From positions 36,442 to 100,441 of the forward strand of contig NZ_JALZ01000013.1 of NCBI RefSeq assembly GCF_000521785.1: 64,000 nt of DNA, in the 5' to 3' direction. The stretch is from Roseivivax halodurans JCM 10272. Its GTDB lineage: Bacteria > Pseudomonadota > Alphaproteobacteria > Rhodobacterales > Rhodobacteraceae. A program made the translations under genes and the position numbers. The notes under the pieces were generated by a model. That model was not told the DNA's origin, searched no databases, and was given only the letters and a program-made list of their open reading frames with translations. Numbering within the stretch: position 1 is the first letter of the stretch; each line of letters begins with the position of its first letter. Positions 8,688 to 18,245 of the stretch are shown one piece after another.

Positions 8688-10910
8688 ATGTCTGATCCGA
8701 ATCTTCCCGACATCATCTACACCAAGGTGGACGAGGCGCCCGAGCTGGCGTCGTACTCGCTGCTGCCGATCATCCGCAGCTTCGCGGACGCCGCCGGTGT
8801 GAGCATCGGGCTCAAGGACATCTCGCTTGCGGGACGGATCCTCGCGACCTTCCCGGATTACCTGTCCGAGAACCAGCGCCAGTCCGACGACCTCAAGGAT
8901 CTCGGCCGGATCGTGAAGGAGCCCGAGGCCAACGTCATCAAGCTGCCGAACATTTCGGCCTCCGTCCCGCAGCTTGTCGCCGCGGTGAAGGAGCTGCAGG
9001 GGCAGGGCTACGGCATTCCCGACTATCCCGAGGAGCCGTCTTCGGACGAGGAAAAGGAAGTCCGCGCCCGCTACGACACGATCAAGGGCTCGGCGGTGAA
9101 CCCGGTCCTGCGCGAGGGCAACTCCGACCGCCGCGCCGCCGGGGCCGTGAAGCGCTTCGCGATGAACAATCCCCATTCGATGGGTGAGTGGTCGAGCGAC
9201 AGCAAGACGCGCGTCGCGTCGATGTCCGGAGGCGATTTCTACTCGAACGAAGTTTCGGCGACCCTCTCCGCGGCCCAGGCAGGCGACGCGAAGATCGAGC
9301 ACGTGGCCGCCGACGGCACAGTGACCGAGCTCAAGTCCGGCGTGTCCTTTCCCGAAGGCACCGTCGTCGACGCGACCTTCATGAGCGCCAAGAAGCTCGA
9401 CGCCTTCCTTGCCGAGGAGATCGAGAAGAGCAAAGAAGAGGGCGTCCTCTTCTCGCTGCACATGAAGGCGACGATGATGAAGGTCTCGGACCCGATCATC
9501 TTCGGTCACGCGGTGAAGGAGTTCCTCAAACCCGTCTTCGATAAATACGGCGACGAGTTGAAGGCCGCTGGCGTGAACCCGAATTCCGGCATCAAGGACA
9601 TGCTCGCGCGGCTCGACGACACCGGCAAGGGCGACGAGATCCGCGCCGAGATCGACAAAGTTATGTCCGAGCGTCCGCCGATGTACATGGTCGACAGTGG
9701 CAAGGGCATCAGCAACCTGCACGTGCCCTCCGACGTCATCATCGACGCGTCGATGCCCGCGGTGATCCGCGCCGGCGGCAAGGGCTGGGGGCCGGACGAC
9801 GGGCAGCACGACGTGAATTGCGTGATCCCCGACAATTCCTACGCGCCGGTCTATGACGAGACGATCAAGGTCTTCAAGGAAAGCGGCCAGCTCGACCCGA
9901 CGACCTGCGGTACGGTGCAGAACATCGGCCTGATGGCGCAGAAGGCCGAGGAATACGGCTCGCACCCGACGACCTTCGAGATCCCGAGCGCAGGCAAGGT
10001 GAGGCTGGTGCTTGCCAATGGCGACGTGCTGCACGAGCACGAGGTCGAGGCGGGCGACATCTGGCGGTCGGCCTCGGCCAAGAAGGCACCGATCGAGGAC
10101 TGGGTGAAGCTCGCCATCGAGCGTCAGAAGGCCGAGGGCTGCGAGGCGATCTTCTGGCTCGACGAAAGCCGCGCGCATGATGCCGAGCTCATCAAGTTCG
10201 TGAAGCCGATCCTTGAGGAGAAGGGCGTCGCGGACAAGTTCAAGATCATGGCCCCGCGGGAGGCGACGCGGCAGACCATCGAGACGATCCGGAAGGGTAA
10301 AAACTCCATCGCGATCACCGGCAACGTGCTGCGCGACTATCTGACGGATCTTTTCCCGATCCTCGAGCTCGGCACCTCGGCCAAGATGCTCTCGATCGTG
10401 AAGCTGATGAATGGCGGCGGGCTCTTCGAGACCGGCGCGGGCGGGTCGGCACCGAAGCACGTCCAGCAGTTGGTGGAAGAGAACCACCTGCGCTGGGATT
10501 CTCTCGGGGAGTTCTGTGCGCTCGGCGAGAGCCTCAAATTCCTCGCCGACCAGCGGGGCAACGAGAAGGCGCGAGTGCTCGGCAAGGCAGTCGAGACGGC
10601 GACGCAGGGCGTGCTCGACAACGACCGCTCGCCCTCGCGCAAGGTGGGCCAGCCAGACAACCGCGACAGCCATTTCTGGTTCGCGCTCTACTGGGCCGAG
10701 GCGCTGGCGGCACAGACCGACGATGCCGACATCGCGGCGCATTTCAAGCCGATCGCCGATGCCATGAAGACCAATGCCGACAAGATCACACAGGAGCTTG
10801 CAGAAGCGCAGGGGTCTAAGGCGGATATCGGCGGCTATTACCACCCGGATGCGGACAAGACCGCGAAGGTGATGCGACCGTCGGCGACGCTGAACGATCT
10901 GATCGGCTGA
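8688..10910 (+). CDS. icd: NADP-dependent isocitrate dehydrogenase, monomeric type
   Basis: The 740-residue protein is the single-chain isocitrate dehydrogenase that converts isocitrate to 2-oxoglutarate and CO2 with NADP in the TCA cycle. Its length matches the Azotobacter/Corynebacterium family, and it differs completely from the dimeric Icd of E. coli. Family segments include [34 protein letters not shown] and [37 protein letters not shown] at 8679 lies in frame, but the ATG at 8688 has GAGGGG about 11 bp upstream and fits known N-termini ([17 protein letters not shown]). An intrinsic terminator follows. Confidence 0.96.
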   Translation: MSDPNLPDIIYTKVDEAPELASYSLLPIIRSFADAAGVSIGLKDISLAGRILATFPDYLSENQRQSDDLKDLGRIVKEPEANVIKLPNISASVPQLVAAVKELQGQGYGIPDYPEEPSSDEEKEVRARYDTIKGSAVNPVLREGNSDRRAAGAVKRFAMNNPHSMGEWSSDSKTRVASMSGGDFYSNEVSATLSAAQAGDAKIEHVAADGTVTELKSGVSFPEGTVVDATFMSAKKLDAFLAEEIEKSKEEGVLFSLHMKATMMKVSDPIIFGHAVKEFLKPVFDKYGDELKAAGVNPNSGIKDMLARLDDTGKGDEIRAEIDKVMSERPPMYMVDSGKGISNLHVPSDVIIDASMPAVIRAGGKGWGPDDGQHDVNCVIPDNSYAPVYDETIKVFKESGQLDPTTCGTVQNIGLMAQKAEEYGSHPTTFEIPSAGKVRLVLANGDVLHEHEVEAGDIWRSASAKKAPIEDWVKLAIERQKAEGCEAIFWLDESRAHDAELIKFVKPILEEKGVADKFKIMAPREATRQTIETIRKGKNSIAITGNVLRDYLTDLFPILELGTSAKMLSIVKLMNGGGLFETGAGGSAPKHVQQLVEENHLRWDSLGEFCALGESLKFLADQRGNEKARVLGKAVETATQGVLDNDRSPSRKVGQPDNRDSHFWFALYWAEALAAQTDDADIAAHFKPIADAMKTNADKITQELAEAQGSKADIGGYYHPDADKTAKVMRPSATLNDLIG

Positions 10911-10931
10911 ACGGCCAGATCGACAAACTGG

Positions 10932-10963
10932 AAAGGCTCGGCAGATGCGTCGGGCCTTTTTCG
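10932..10963 (+). terminator. Intrinsic terminator of icd
   Basis: A stem of AAAGGCTCG (10932-10940) and CGGGCCTTT (10951-10959), with one G-T pair and a 10-nt loop, runs into a short T-tract. It sits 22 bp after the icd stop. Confidence 0.85.
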
Positions 10964-11549
10964 TTCGCGCCAGACTTCTTTACCGGTTGTAAACGAATTC
11001 AGGGCAGTTTCGGCGCAAGTCGGCCCCGCTGATCCCCCGCACAGGTTCCGCCGATCTCTTCGACACTAGCCTCCTACGGGTCCGACGCAAGTTGGGCCCG
11101 CACTCACGGAACGATACGCCAATTTTGGGCGTGCGCTGGCCCGGTCCGTTGTTGAAGCTCGCCCCCTCCGCACGGGAGGAGGTGCTGCCCCGGCCGCTAC
11201 CACCCAGATACCGAATGACATGCGATGGGACCGGCAATCTACCGGGCCGGTCGCCATGCCGGACCCCGCCCCGTCGCCGAAAGCAGCTCCGTCGACACTA
11301 TCCGTTTGCGAGCCCTGAAACCTCCGGCTGACAGGTCGTGTCGAGCGCGCGGATGCAGAGTAGCGGCGGGCTGCGACGGGGAACAGCAAGGCACCACGGT
11401 GATTCAAGCCGGCACCCCTGAAAATTCAAAGCTTGCCGCAATGGCTGTGAAAACATCCAAGCGCACCGGCGCCGCGCCGCCGGAAGCACTCTTCGGCACG
11501 TCCTGGACAGGCAAAGCACGAAAACGTTGACGCACGGATCTTGAATTAC
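10964..11549. other. Long non-coding region between icd and sitA
   Basis: No supported gene occurs in this stretch of nearly 600 bp. Open frames here are short, lack ribosome-binding sites and look like no known family. The first part (10988-11138) holds three diverged direct repeats that resemble an IS21-family end. From about 11140 to 11540 I see no recognisable structure. Confidence 0.5.
10988..11138. mobile_element. Possible IS21-family terminal remnant with three diverged repeats
   Basis: The segment begins TGTAAACGAATTC and contains a motif three times at increasing divergence: GGCGCAAGTCGGCCCCGC near 11012, GACGCAAGTTGGGCCCGC near 11084, and TACGCCAATTTTGGGCGTGC near 11115. IS21-family elements have TG...CA tips and multiple repeats near the ends for IstA binding. 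No istA or istB reading frame is left, so this would be a solo end. The call is by resemblance only. Confidence 0.35.
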
Positions 11550-11596
11550 TTGCAAACCGTTCTCATTCCAACTTCAGTATTGCGAACCAGTCGCAA
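11550..11596. promoter_or_regulatory. Tandem Fur/Mur-like operators upstream of sitABCD
   Basis: Site 2 (11580-11596) is a perfect dyad, TTGCGA-N5-TCGCAA. Site 1 (11550-11566) is a weaker version, TTGCAA-ACCGT-TCTCAT, matching site 2 at 12 of 17 positions. The two start exactly 30 bp apart, about three helical turns. Site 2 ends 22 bp before the sitA start. The 17-bp dyad shape fits Fur-superfamily boxes, and Mur (a manganese-sensing Fur) controls sit operons in many alphaproteobacteria. Which regulator binds is inferred. Confidence 0.6.
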
Positions 11597-11618
11597 CAAC
11601 TCCCGCAGGTGGAACAGA

Positions 11619-12518
11619 ATGCTGAAGATCCGACCGCTCGTCCTGTCGCTGCTCCTAGGATTGCCGGCGGCAGCCGCGCATGCGCAGGACAAGCCGAAGG
11701 TGGTGACGACATTCACGGTGATCGCGGACATGGCGCGCAACGTGGCGGGCGGCGAGGCGGAGGTCGTCTCGGTGACCAAGCCCGGCGCCGAAATCCACGG
11801 CTACGAGCCGACGCCCGGCGACATCGTCGCGGCGCAGGATGCCGATCTGATCCTCTGGAACGGCCTGAACCTAGAGCTCTGGTTCGAGCAGTTCCTGTCG
11901 AATCTCGGCGATGTGCCATCGGCCACGGTCTCGGACGGCATCGCGCCGATCCCGATCGCGGAAGGCGCCTACGAGGGGCAGTCGAACCCGCACGCCTGGA
12001 TGGGTCTCGACAGCGCGCTCGTCTACGTCGACAACATTGCATCCGCGCTCAGCGAGATCGATCCGGGCAGCGCCGAGGTCTATGCGGCCAACGCCGACGC
12101 ATACAAGGGCAGGATCAGGGCGACGCTCGAGCCGGTAAGACACCGGATCGCGTCGATCCCCGAAAGCCAGCGCTGGCTCGTCACCTGCGAGGGGGCGTTC
12201 TCGTATTTCGCCCGGGATTTCGGGCTGAAGGAGCTCTATCTCTGGCCCATGAACGCCGACCAGGTGGGCACGCCGCAGCAGGTGAGGACCGTCATCGACG
12301 GCGTGCGGGAGCATGACGTCCCGGCGGTCTTCTGCGAAAGCACCGTCTCGACCCGTCCGGCCGAGCAGGTAGCGCGCGAAACGGGAGCCGAATTCGGCGG
12401 CATCCTCTATGTTGACAGCCTGAGCGAGGAGGGAGGCCCGGTGCCGACCTATCTCGACCTCCTCCGGGTGACCGCGACGACCGTGGCCGACGGGCTCGCA
12501 TCGCGGGATGGGTCGTGA
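11619..12518 (+). CDS. sitA: Manganese/iron ABC importer, periplasmic binding protein
   Basis: The 299-residue protein is a cluster A-I metal-binding lipocalin-free periplasmic receptor (SitA/MntC/PsaA family). It starts with a signal peptide ending AAAAHAQ. The expected metal ligands can be placed: His in [11 protein letters not shown], His in NPHAWMG, Glu in CEGAFSYF and Asp in [10 protein letters not shown]. This His-His-Glu-Asp set, with no His-rich loop, points to Mn2+ or Fe2+ rather than Zn2+. AGGTGG precedes the ATG at 11619, which makes longer in-frame starts unlikely. It is the first gene of four overlapping genes for one importer. Confidence 0.93.
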   Translation: MLKIRPLVLSLLLGLPAAAAHAQDKPKVVTTFTVIADMARNVAGGEAEVVSVTKPGAEIHGYEPTPGDIVAAQDADLILWNGLNLELWFEQFLSNLGDVPSATVSDGIAPIPIAEGAYEGQSNPHAWMGLDSALVYVDNIASALSEIDPGSAEVYAANADAYKGRIRATLEPVRHRIASIPESQRWLVTCEGAFSYFARDFGLKELYLWPMNADQVGTPQQVRTVIDGVREHDVPAVFCESTVSTRPAEQVARETGAEFGGILYVDSLSEEGGPVPTYLDLLRVTATTVADGLASRDGS

Positions 12519-13411
12519 TGCTCGACAGGTTCGCCGATACGGGCCAGGTGCAGGCAGACGAGGGCATCGTCGCGCGGGACGTCGCCGTCACCTACCGCAA
12601 CGGCCACACCGCGTTGAACGGCACGAGCTTTGCAGTTCCGAAGGGCACGATCACCGCGCTCGTTGGTGTGAACGGCGCGGGCAAGTCCACGCTCTTCAAG
12701 GCTATCATGGGGTTCGCGCCCGTGGCGCGCGGAGAGATCCGCCTGCTGGGCATGTCGGTGACCGAGGCGCTCAAGCGCAACCTCGTCGCCTATGTGCCTC
12801 AAGCCGAAGAGGTCGACTGGGCCTTTCCGGTCCTCGTCGAGGACGTGGTGATGATGGGCCGCTACGGGCACATGGGCTTTCTGCGGCGGCCGAAGCCCGC
12901 GGACCGGGCGGCGGTCGACGTGGCGCTCGAACGCGTGAGCATGTCCGAGTTCCGGCACCGCCAGATCGGCGAGCTGTCGGGCGGGCAGCGTAAGCGCGTC
13001 TTTCTGGCGCGGGCCCTGGCGCAGGAGGGGCAGGTGATCCTGCTCGACGAACCCTTCACCGGTGTCGACGTCACAACCGAGGAGCAGATCGTCGCCCTCC
13101 TGCGGGATCTGCGGGCGGAAGGTCGCGTGATGCTGGTCTCGACCCACAATCTCGGCTCGGTTCCCGAATTCTGCGACAGGACGGTGCTCGTGAAGGGCAC
13201 CGTGCTTGCCCATGGCCTCACCCGGGACGTCTTCACCAAGCGCAATCTCGAGGCGGCTTTCGGCGGTGTCCTGCGACAATTCACACTCGGCGGGGAAGCC
13301 CTGCACGCGGATCACGACGCGGATGCGCGCTCAGTGTCGATCTTCACGGACGACGAGCGGCCGCTGGTAACTTATGGCGAGCGGCAGCAGACAAGCGGGG
13401 ACGGATCGTGA
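12518..13411 (+). CDS. sitB: Manganese/iron ABC importer, ATPase
   Basis: The 297-residue ATPase powers the Sit importer from the cytoplasmic face. It has a Walker A box GVNGAGKST, the ABC signature LSGGQRKR, Walker [13 protein letters not shown] and a switch His in STHNLGS. The C-terminal 40 residues after [16 protein letters not shown] include a His/Asp patch seen in related metal ABC ATPases. The ATG at 12518 overlaps the sitA stop as TGATG; a GTG at 12515 is the only nearby alternative. It overlaps sitC by 4 bp. Confidence 0.93.
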   Translation: MLDRFADTGQVQADEGIVARDVAVTYRNGHTALNGTSFAVPKGTITALVGVNGAGKSTLFKAIMGFAPVARGEIRLLGMSVTEALKRNLVAYVPQAEEVDWAFPVLVEDVVMMGRYGHMGFLRRPKPADRAAVDVALERVSMSEFRHRQIGELSGGQRKRVFLARALAQEGQVILLDEPFTGVDVTTEEQIVALLRDLRAEGRVMLVSTHNLGSVPEFCDRTVLVKGTVLAHGLTRDVFTKRNLEAAFGGVLRQFTLGGEALHADHDADARSVSIFTDDERPLVTYGERQQTSGDGS

Positions 13412-14286
13412 TCGTCCTTCTGGAGCCCTTCACCTACGGCTACATGACGAACGCGATGTGGGTCTCGGCTCTCGTCGGCGCGGTCTGCGCGTTCCTGTCC
13501 GCCTATCTGATGCTGAAGGGATGGTCGCTGATCGGAGACGCGCTGGCCCATTCCGTCGTGCCGGGCGTCGCCGGAGCCTACATGCTCGGACTGCCCTTCG
13601 CCCTTGGCGCCTTCATCGCGGGGGGCCTCGCCGCCGGCACGATGCTTGTCCTCTCGGAGCGATCGGGCCTCAAGGTCGACGTGATCATCGGTCTCATCTT
13701 CACCGCTTTCTTCGGCCTCGGCCTGTTCCTCGTCTCGCTGAACCCCATGGCGGTCAGCGTGCAGACCATCACCATGGGCAACATCCTCGCGATCACCCCC
13801 GCGGACACGCTGCAGCTGGCGATCATCGGGATCGGCTCGCTGGCGGTGCTTCTGCTCAAATGGAAAGATCTTCTTGCGGTATTCTTCGACGAGACGCATG
13901 CCCGTTCCATCGGCCTCAGGCCCGGACGGCTCAAGGTCCTGTTCTTCACGCTCCTTTCGCTGGCCGTAGTGGCCGCCATGCAGACCGTGGGTGCCTTCCT
14001 CGTCATCGCCATGGTGGTGACGCCGGGGGCGACCGCCTACCTCCTTTGCGACCGTTTCCCGCGGCTTCTCGCGCTCTCGGTTGCGATCGGATCGGGAACG
14101 AGTTTCATCGGTGCCTATGCGAGCTTCTTCCTCGACGGCGCGACGGGTGGGATCATCGTCTGTCTGCAGACGCTGATCTTCCTCGCCGCGTTCGTCTTCG
14201 CTCCGAAACACGGATTGCTCGCAGCGCGCGCCCGCGCTGCGGATACGCTGGCCCGAACCGCGCCCATGCAGGAGCCCGCGGAATGA
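13408..14286 (+). CDS. sitC: Manganese/iron ABC importer, permease 1
   Basis: The 292-residue membrane protein belongs to the ABC-3 permease family and has about eight to nine hydrophobic helices. The family segments [18 protein letters not shown] and [15 protein letters not shown] cytoplasmic coupling region are present ([17 protein letters not shown]). It starts with GTG inside the sitB stop (GTGA overlap), and its own stop overlaps the sitD start (ATGA). With SitD it should form a heterodimeric channel for the metal delivered by SitA. Confidence 0.92.
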   Translation: MIVLLEPFTYGYMTNAMWVSALVGAVCAFLSAYLMLKGWSLIGDALAHSVVPGVAGAYMLGLPFALGAFIAGGLAAGTMLVLSERSGLKVDVIIGLIFTAFFGLGLFLVSLNPMAVSVQTITMGNILAITPADTLQLAIIGIGSLAVLLLKWKDLLAVFFDETHARSIGLRPGRLKVLFFTLLSLAVVAAMQTVGAFLVIAMVVTPGATAYLLCDRFPRLLALSVAIGSGTSFIGAYASFFLDGATGGIIVCLQTLIFLAAFVFAPKHGLLAARARAADTLARTAPMQEPAE

Positions 14287-15122
14287 GCTTCGATCTCCTC
14301 CTGCCGTTTCAATTCCCGTTCATGCAGAACGCCTTTCTGATCGGGCTCATCGTGGCGGTGCCGACGGCGCTCCTGTCCTGCTTCCTTGTCCTCAAGGGTT
14401 GGGCCCTGATGGGCGATGCGGTCAGTCACGCGATCCTTCCCGGCGTCGTGCTCGCTTGGATCACCGGTCTGCCGCTGATCCTAGGGGCCTTCGCGGCCGG
14501 GATGGGCTGCGCGCTCCTGACGGGCTATCTCGCCGAGAATTCCCGGGTGAAGCGCGACACCGTGATGGGCGTCGTCTTCTCGGGCATGTTCGGTCTCGGG
14601 ATCGTTCTCTATACCCAGGTGAACACGACCCAGCACCTCGACCATATCCTCTACGGCAACATGCTGGGCGTGGGGCCGCGGGATCTCTGGACAGCGGGGC
14701 TCATCTCCGCCGCGGTTGCGCTGGTCCTGCTGCTGAAATGGCGAGACTTTCTGTTGCACGCCTTCGATCCGGCGCAGGCAAAGGCGTCGGGCCTGCCCGT
14801 CGCATTCCTGCACTACGCGCTTCTGTCTATCCTGTCCCTCACCGTCGTTGCGACCTTGTCCGCAACGGGCCTCATCCTTGCCGTTGCGCTTCTCATCGCC
14901 CCGGGCGCGATCGCGTTCCTGACGGTCCGCAGGTTCGGCGCAATGCTCGCTGTCTCGATTGTCGTTTGCGCCTTGTCGATGTCCGCTGGCACTTACCTGA
15001 GCTTCTGGATCGACAGCGCGCCCGCGCCGACGGTCGTGCTGATCCTCACCACGGTCTTCATAGTGGCCTTTGCGCGGCGCCTCTGGGCAACTAAGCGCGC
15101 GTCACGCCGGGCCGCGGCCTGA
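14283..15122 (+). CDS. sitD: Manganese/iron ABC importer, permease 2
   Basis: This 279-residue permease is a paralogue of SitC and the second half of the membrane channel. It shows the same GWALMGDAVSHAILPGVVLA segment and about eight helices, ending in a basic tail. The ATG at 14283 overlaps the sitC stop as ATGA. It is the last gene of the sit operon; 104 bp separate it from the next transporter. Two paralogous permeases are typical of Sit systems, unlike the single ZnuB of zinc importers. Confidence 0.92.
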   Translation: MSFDLLLPFQFPFMQNAFLIGLIVAVPTALLSCFLVLKGWALMGDAVSHAILPGVVLAWITGLPLILGAFAAGMGCALLTGYLAENSRVKRDTVMGVVFSGMFGLGIVLYTQVNTTQHLDHILYGNMLGVGPRDLWTAGLISAAVALVLLLKWRDFLLHAFDPAQAKASGLPVAFLHYALLSILSLTVVATLSATGLILAVALLIAPGAIAFLTVRRFGAMLAVSIVVCALSMSAGTYLSFWIDSAPAPTVVLILTTVFIVAFARRLWATKRASRRAAA

Positions 15123-15226
15123 TCTCGTCGGCGGCCATTGATTTTCCACATCCTCCGTGGCCGAGAGCGTCCCGCACCCTAGGTCCGTTGCGAAGATTGC
15201 ACGCACCGTACCGGGGGAGACACACC

Positions 15227-16135
15227 ATGATCCGTACGCCGTTCGCCGCCGCGCTCGCCACATTCGCGTTCGCCGCCCCGCTCCATGCCGACATCGTCGT
15301 GTCGTCCAAGATCGACACTGAGGGGGGCCTCCTCGGAAATATCATCGCGCTGGCGCTCGAGGACGCGGATCTGCCTGTGACGCGCCGCCTGCAGCTCGGC
15401 GGCACGCAGGTCGTGCGCGAGGCAATCCTGTCGGGCCAGATCGACATCTACCCCGAATACACCGGCAACGCGGCGTTCTTCTTCAACGAGGCCGACAAGG
15501 ACCTCTGGAAGAACGCAGAGGAGGCTTACGCCCGGGCCAAGGAGCTCGATGCCGAAAACGACGTCACGTGGCTGGAGCCGGCCTCGGCGAACAACACATG
15601 GGCAATCGCGGTGACCGGCGACGTGGCCGAGGAGAACGAGCTCTCTACCATGTCCGACTTCGGCGCGTGGGTCTCGGAGGGCGGCGAGGTGAAGCTCGCG
15701 GCATCGACCGAATTCGTCTCCTCGCCGGCCGTTCTGCCCGCAATGCAGGAGACCTACGGGTTCGAGCTTTCCGAGGACCAGACCGTGATCCTGTCGGGTG
15801 GCGACACCGCCGCGACGATCCAGGCCGCCGCACGCGGCACGTCGGGCGTTAACGCGGCCATGGTCTACGGCACCGATGGAGGCGTCGCGGCAACCGGGCT
15901 CAAGGTGATGGAAGACGATCAGGGCGTGCAGCCCGTCTATGAGCCGGCGCCGATCGTGCGGGCCGAGATCCTCGAGGAATATCCGGAGATCGAACAGGTG
16001 CTGAACCCGATCTTCACGAGCCTCGACCTTGAAACTCTGCAGGAACTCAACGGTCGCATCCAGGTCGGCGGCGAGCCGTCCGAGGCGGTCGCCCGCGATT
16101 ACCTGACACAAGCCGGAGTGCTCGACGGATCGTGA
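15227..16135 (+). CDS. osmF: Osmoprotectant ABC importer, periplasmic binding protein (YehZ/OsmF type)
   Basis: The 302-residue receptor has a signal peptide (about residues 1-21, ending PLHA) and the OpuAC-type fold. Family features include DIVVSSKIDTEGGLLGNIIA, GQIDIYPEYTGNAAFFF and GAWVSEGGEVKLAASTEF. By family it captures glycine betaine or related osmolytes, often with low affinity in the YehZ group. GGGGGAGA precedes the ATG at 15227; in-frame codons further upstream lack such a site. It is the first of four overlapping genes in the order seen in E. coli yehZYXW. Confidence 0.9.
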   Translation: MIRTPFAAALATFAFAAPLHADIVVSSKIDTEGGLLGNIIALALEDADLPVTRRLQLGGTQVVREAILSGQIDIYPEYTGNAAFFFNEADKDLWKNAEEAYARAKELDAENDVTWLEPASANNTWAIAVTGDVAEENELSTMSDFGAWVSEGGEVKLAASTEFVSSPAVLPAMQETYGFELSEDQTVILSGGDTAATIQAAARGTSGVNAAMVYGTDGGVAATGLKVMEDDQGVQPVYEPAPIVRAEILEEYPEIEQVLNPIFTSLDLETLQELNGRIQVGGEPSEAVARDYLTQAGVLDGS

Positions 16136-17313
16136 CCGAGGCAACCATGAAGCGCGCCGCGGGCTCGGTATCGCCGACGGGGCTCCTGTTCGCCGCGATC
16201 GGTGGCGCGGGGCTTGCGCTGCCCTTCGTCACCTTTCGCGAGAACCGCATCGTTCTGGGGGAGGGAGTGGCGGCATGGGCAGCCGTCCCGCCCGGTGCCG
16301 CGGCCTTCTGTATCGCCGCGATCCTCGGAGGTCTGATCATCGGTCTGGCGACAGATCGGCCCTGGCCGCGCTTCGGAGGCAGCCTCGTCGGCCTCGCCGG
16401 GCTTTTGGCACTGCTCTCCGCCTCCGCAGAGGCGCTGCTCGCCGATGCGCTTGACCTCGCGCGTGTTGCGCCCGGGGCAGGCGTCTGGATGCTGCTCCTC
16501 GCGCTCACGCTCCTGATGGCAGACGCGCTCTCGGCGCTGAAGCCCGGCCCGTCCGCGCGCGCGGCTATTCTCGTTGTGCTCCTTGGCGCGCTTGCGGCGG
16601 TGCTGGCCTCGGGTCTTCTGGCCGATATCTCGACCATGCAGGAATACCGTGCGCGCGCGGCGAGCTTCCGGGCCGAGACGATACGCCATCTCTGGCTTGC
16701 ATTCGGCTCTCTCGGGGCGGCGGCGCTCATCGGCTTCCCGCTCGGGATCCTGTGCCACCGGCGGGCCTCGCTCCGCGCCGCGACGCTGCCGACATTGAGC
16801 CTGCTTCAGACCATCCCGTCGCTGGCGATGTTCGGGATCATGATCCCGATCCTTGGATGGGTGGGTGCGACGGTGCCGGGGGCACGGTCTCTCGGTATCG
16901 CCGGTATCGGGTTCGCCCCGGCCTTTGTCGCGCTGCTTCTCTATTCGCTTCTGCCCGTCGTCTCGAACACGGTCGCCGGTCTCGACGCCGTGCCGCGCGC
17001 GGCGCAGGAGGCGGCGCGCGGGATGGGCATGACGGTGGCGCAACGTCTGCGCACGGTCGAGTTGCCGCTCGCGCTACCGGTCATGCTGGCGGGCATCCGG
17101 ATCGTGCTCGTCCAGAATATCGGCCTCGCAGTGATCGCGGGGCTCATCGGCGGCGGGGGCTATGGCACTTTCGTCTTTCAGGGGCTGAACCAGACCGCGA
17201 CGGACCTCATCCTGCTCGGCGCGCTGCCGACGGTACTGCTCGCCATCGTTGCAGGCGTCGTCATGGACATCCTCGTCGATGCCACCCGAAAGATCCCCGA
17301 GGAAAGCGCATGA
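16132..17313 (+). CDS. yehY: Osmoprotectant ABC importer, permease (YehY type)
   Basis: The 393-residue permease has an N-terminal part of about 180 residues with four or more helices, then a standard BPD_transp_1 permease domain (about 190-385). The coupling-helix region is AAQEAARGMGMTVAQRLRTVELPLALPVM, split here by the usual EAA loop pattern. The long N-terminal extension is the feature that separates YehY from YehW and matches the 385-residue E. coli protein. Translation starts at a GTG that overlaps the osmF stop (GTGA); an ATG at 16147 is the alternative. Confidence 0.88.
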   Translation: MTEATMKRAAGSVSPTGLLFAAIGGAGLALPFVTFRENRIVLGEGVAAWAAVPPGAAAFCIAAILGGLIIGLATDRPWPRFGGSLVGLAGLLALLSASAEALLADALDLARVAPGAGVWMLLLALTLLMADALSALKPGPSARAAILVVLLGALAAVLASGLLADISTMQEYRARAASFRAETIRHLWLAFGSLGAAALIGFPLGILCHRRASLRAATLPTLSLLQTIPSLAMFGIMIPILGWVGATVPGARSLGIAGIGFAPAFVALLLYSLLPVVSNTVAGLDAVPRAAQEAARGMGMTVAQRLRTVELPLALPVMLAGIRIVLVQNIGLAVIAGLIGGGGYGTFVFQGLNQTATDLILLGALPTVLLAIVAGVVMDILVDATRKIPEESA

Positions 17314-18245
17314 TCGAGATCGACGCACTCACCAAGATCTACGGCGAGACCCGCGCGGTCGACGCGGTGTCGATGACGGTCGAGACCTCCTCGATCACCG
17401 CCATCGTCGGCACCTCCGGCTCGGGCAAGACGACGCTCCTGCGTATGGTGAACCGGCTGGTGGAGCCGTCCTCGGGCGAGGTCCGCATTAACGGCGAGCG
17501 CACCGCCGACATGGCCCCCTACAAGCTGCGCCGCCGCATCGGCTACGCGATCCAGGGGCACGGGCTCTTCCCGCACCATTCCGTCGGCCGCAACATCGGT
17601 GCCGTGCCGCGGCTGCTCGGCTGGTCCAAGAAGGACATCCGCGCGCGCGTGGACGAGCTTCTGGAGCTGTTCGGGATGGAGCCGGACGCCTTCCGCGACC
17701 GCTTTCCCCACGAACTCTCGGGCGGTCAGCAGCAGCGCGTCGGCGTCGCCCGTGCGCTCGCGTCCCGACCCGATCTCATGCTGATGGACGAACCCTTCGG
17801 TGCACTCGATCCAATCATTCGCGCGCGGGCCCAAGAGGATCTGCGCCGCATCCAGCGCCAGCTCGGCTCGACGATCATGCTCGTCACCCACGACATGGAC
17901 GAGGCGATCCGGCTCGGCGACCGGGTTGCGGTGATGGATGGGGGCAAACTCGTCCAATACGCCCCTCCCGAGGAGATCGTCTCGCGCCCGGCCTCGGACT
18001 TCGTTGCCGAGATGGTTGGCGACAACGAGCGGCCCATCCGCCTGCTCGCGCTGATCCCGGTCGCTGACGCGATGGAGGAGGGAAATGCGGAGGGTCCGGC
18101 CGTGGCCGCGACTGCAAGCCTCCGCGATGCGCTCGCGATGGGGCTCTGGTCCGCCCGTGACGCGCTCCCCGTGGAGCGGGATGGCGAGGTGGTCGGACGG
18201 GTGACCATGGACGCGATCCGCGCCCGGGCAGAGCGGCCGGAATGA
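17310..18245 (+). CDS. yehX: Osmoprotectant ABC importer, ATPase (YehX type)
   Basis: The 311-residue ATPase carries Walker A GTSGSGKTT, Q-loop IQGHGLF, signature LSGGQQQR, Walker B LMLMDEPFGALD and switch THDMDEA. The C-terminal 60 residues look like a remnant of a CBS-type regulatory domain, which in OpuA-like importers senses ionic strength. The ATG at 17310 overlaps the yehY stop (ATGA), and the gene overlaps yehW by 4 bp. A longer frame starting upstream at 16752 runs through yehY in another frame and is not real. Confidence 0.9.
   Translation: MIEIDALTKIYGETRAVDAVSMTVETSSITAIVGTSGSGKTTLLRMVNRLVEPSSGEVRINGERTADMAPYKLRRRIGYAIQGHGLFPHHSVGRNIGAVPRLLGWSKKDIRARVDELLELFGMEPDAFRDRFPHELSGGQQQRVGVARALASRPDLMLMDEPFGALDPIIRARAQEDLRRIQRQLGSTIMLVTHDMDEAIRLGDRVAVMDGGKLVQYAPPEEIVSRPASDFVAEMVGDNERPIRLLALIPVADAMEEGNAEGPAVAATASLRDALAMGLWSARDALPVERDGEVVGRVTMDAIRARAERPE

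Noticed and set aside
6330..10844. 1504-residue open frame on the minus strand
   Set aside because: It runs antisense to isocitrate dehydrogenase and out of frame through the MFS gene. Its composition (His/Asp/Arg/Leu-rich) is typical of GC-rich shadows and no family is recognisable.
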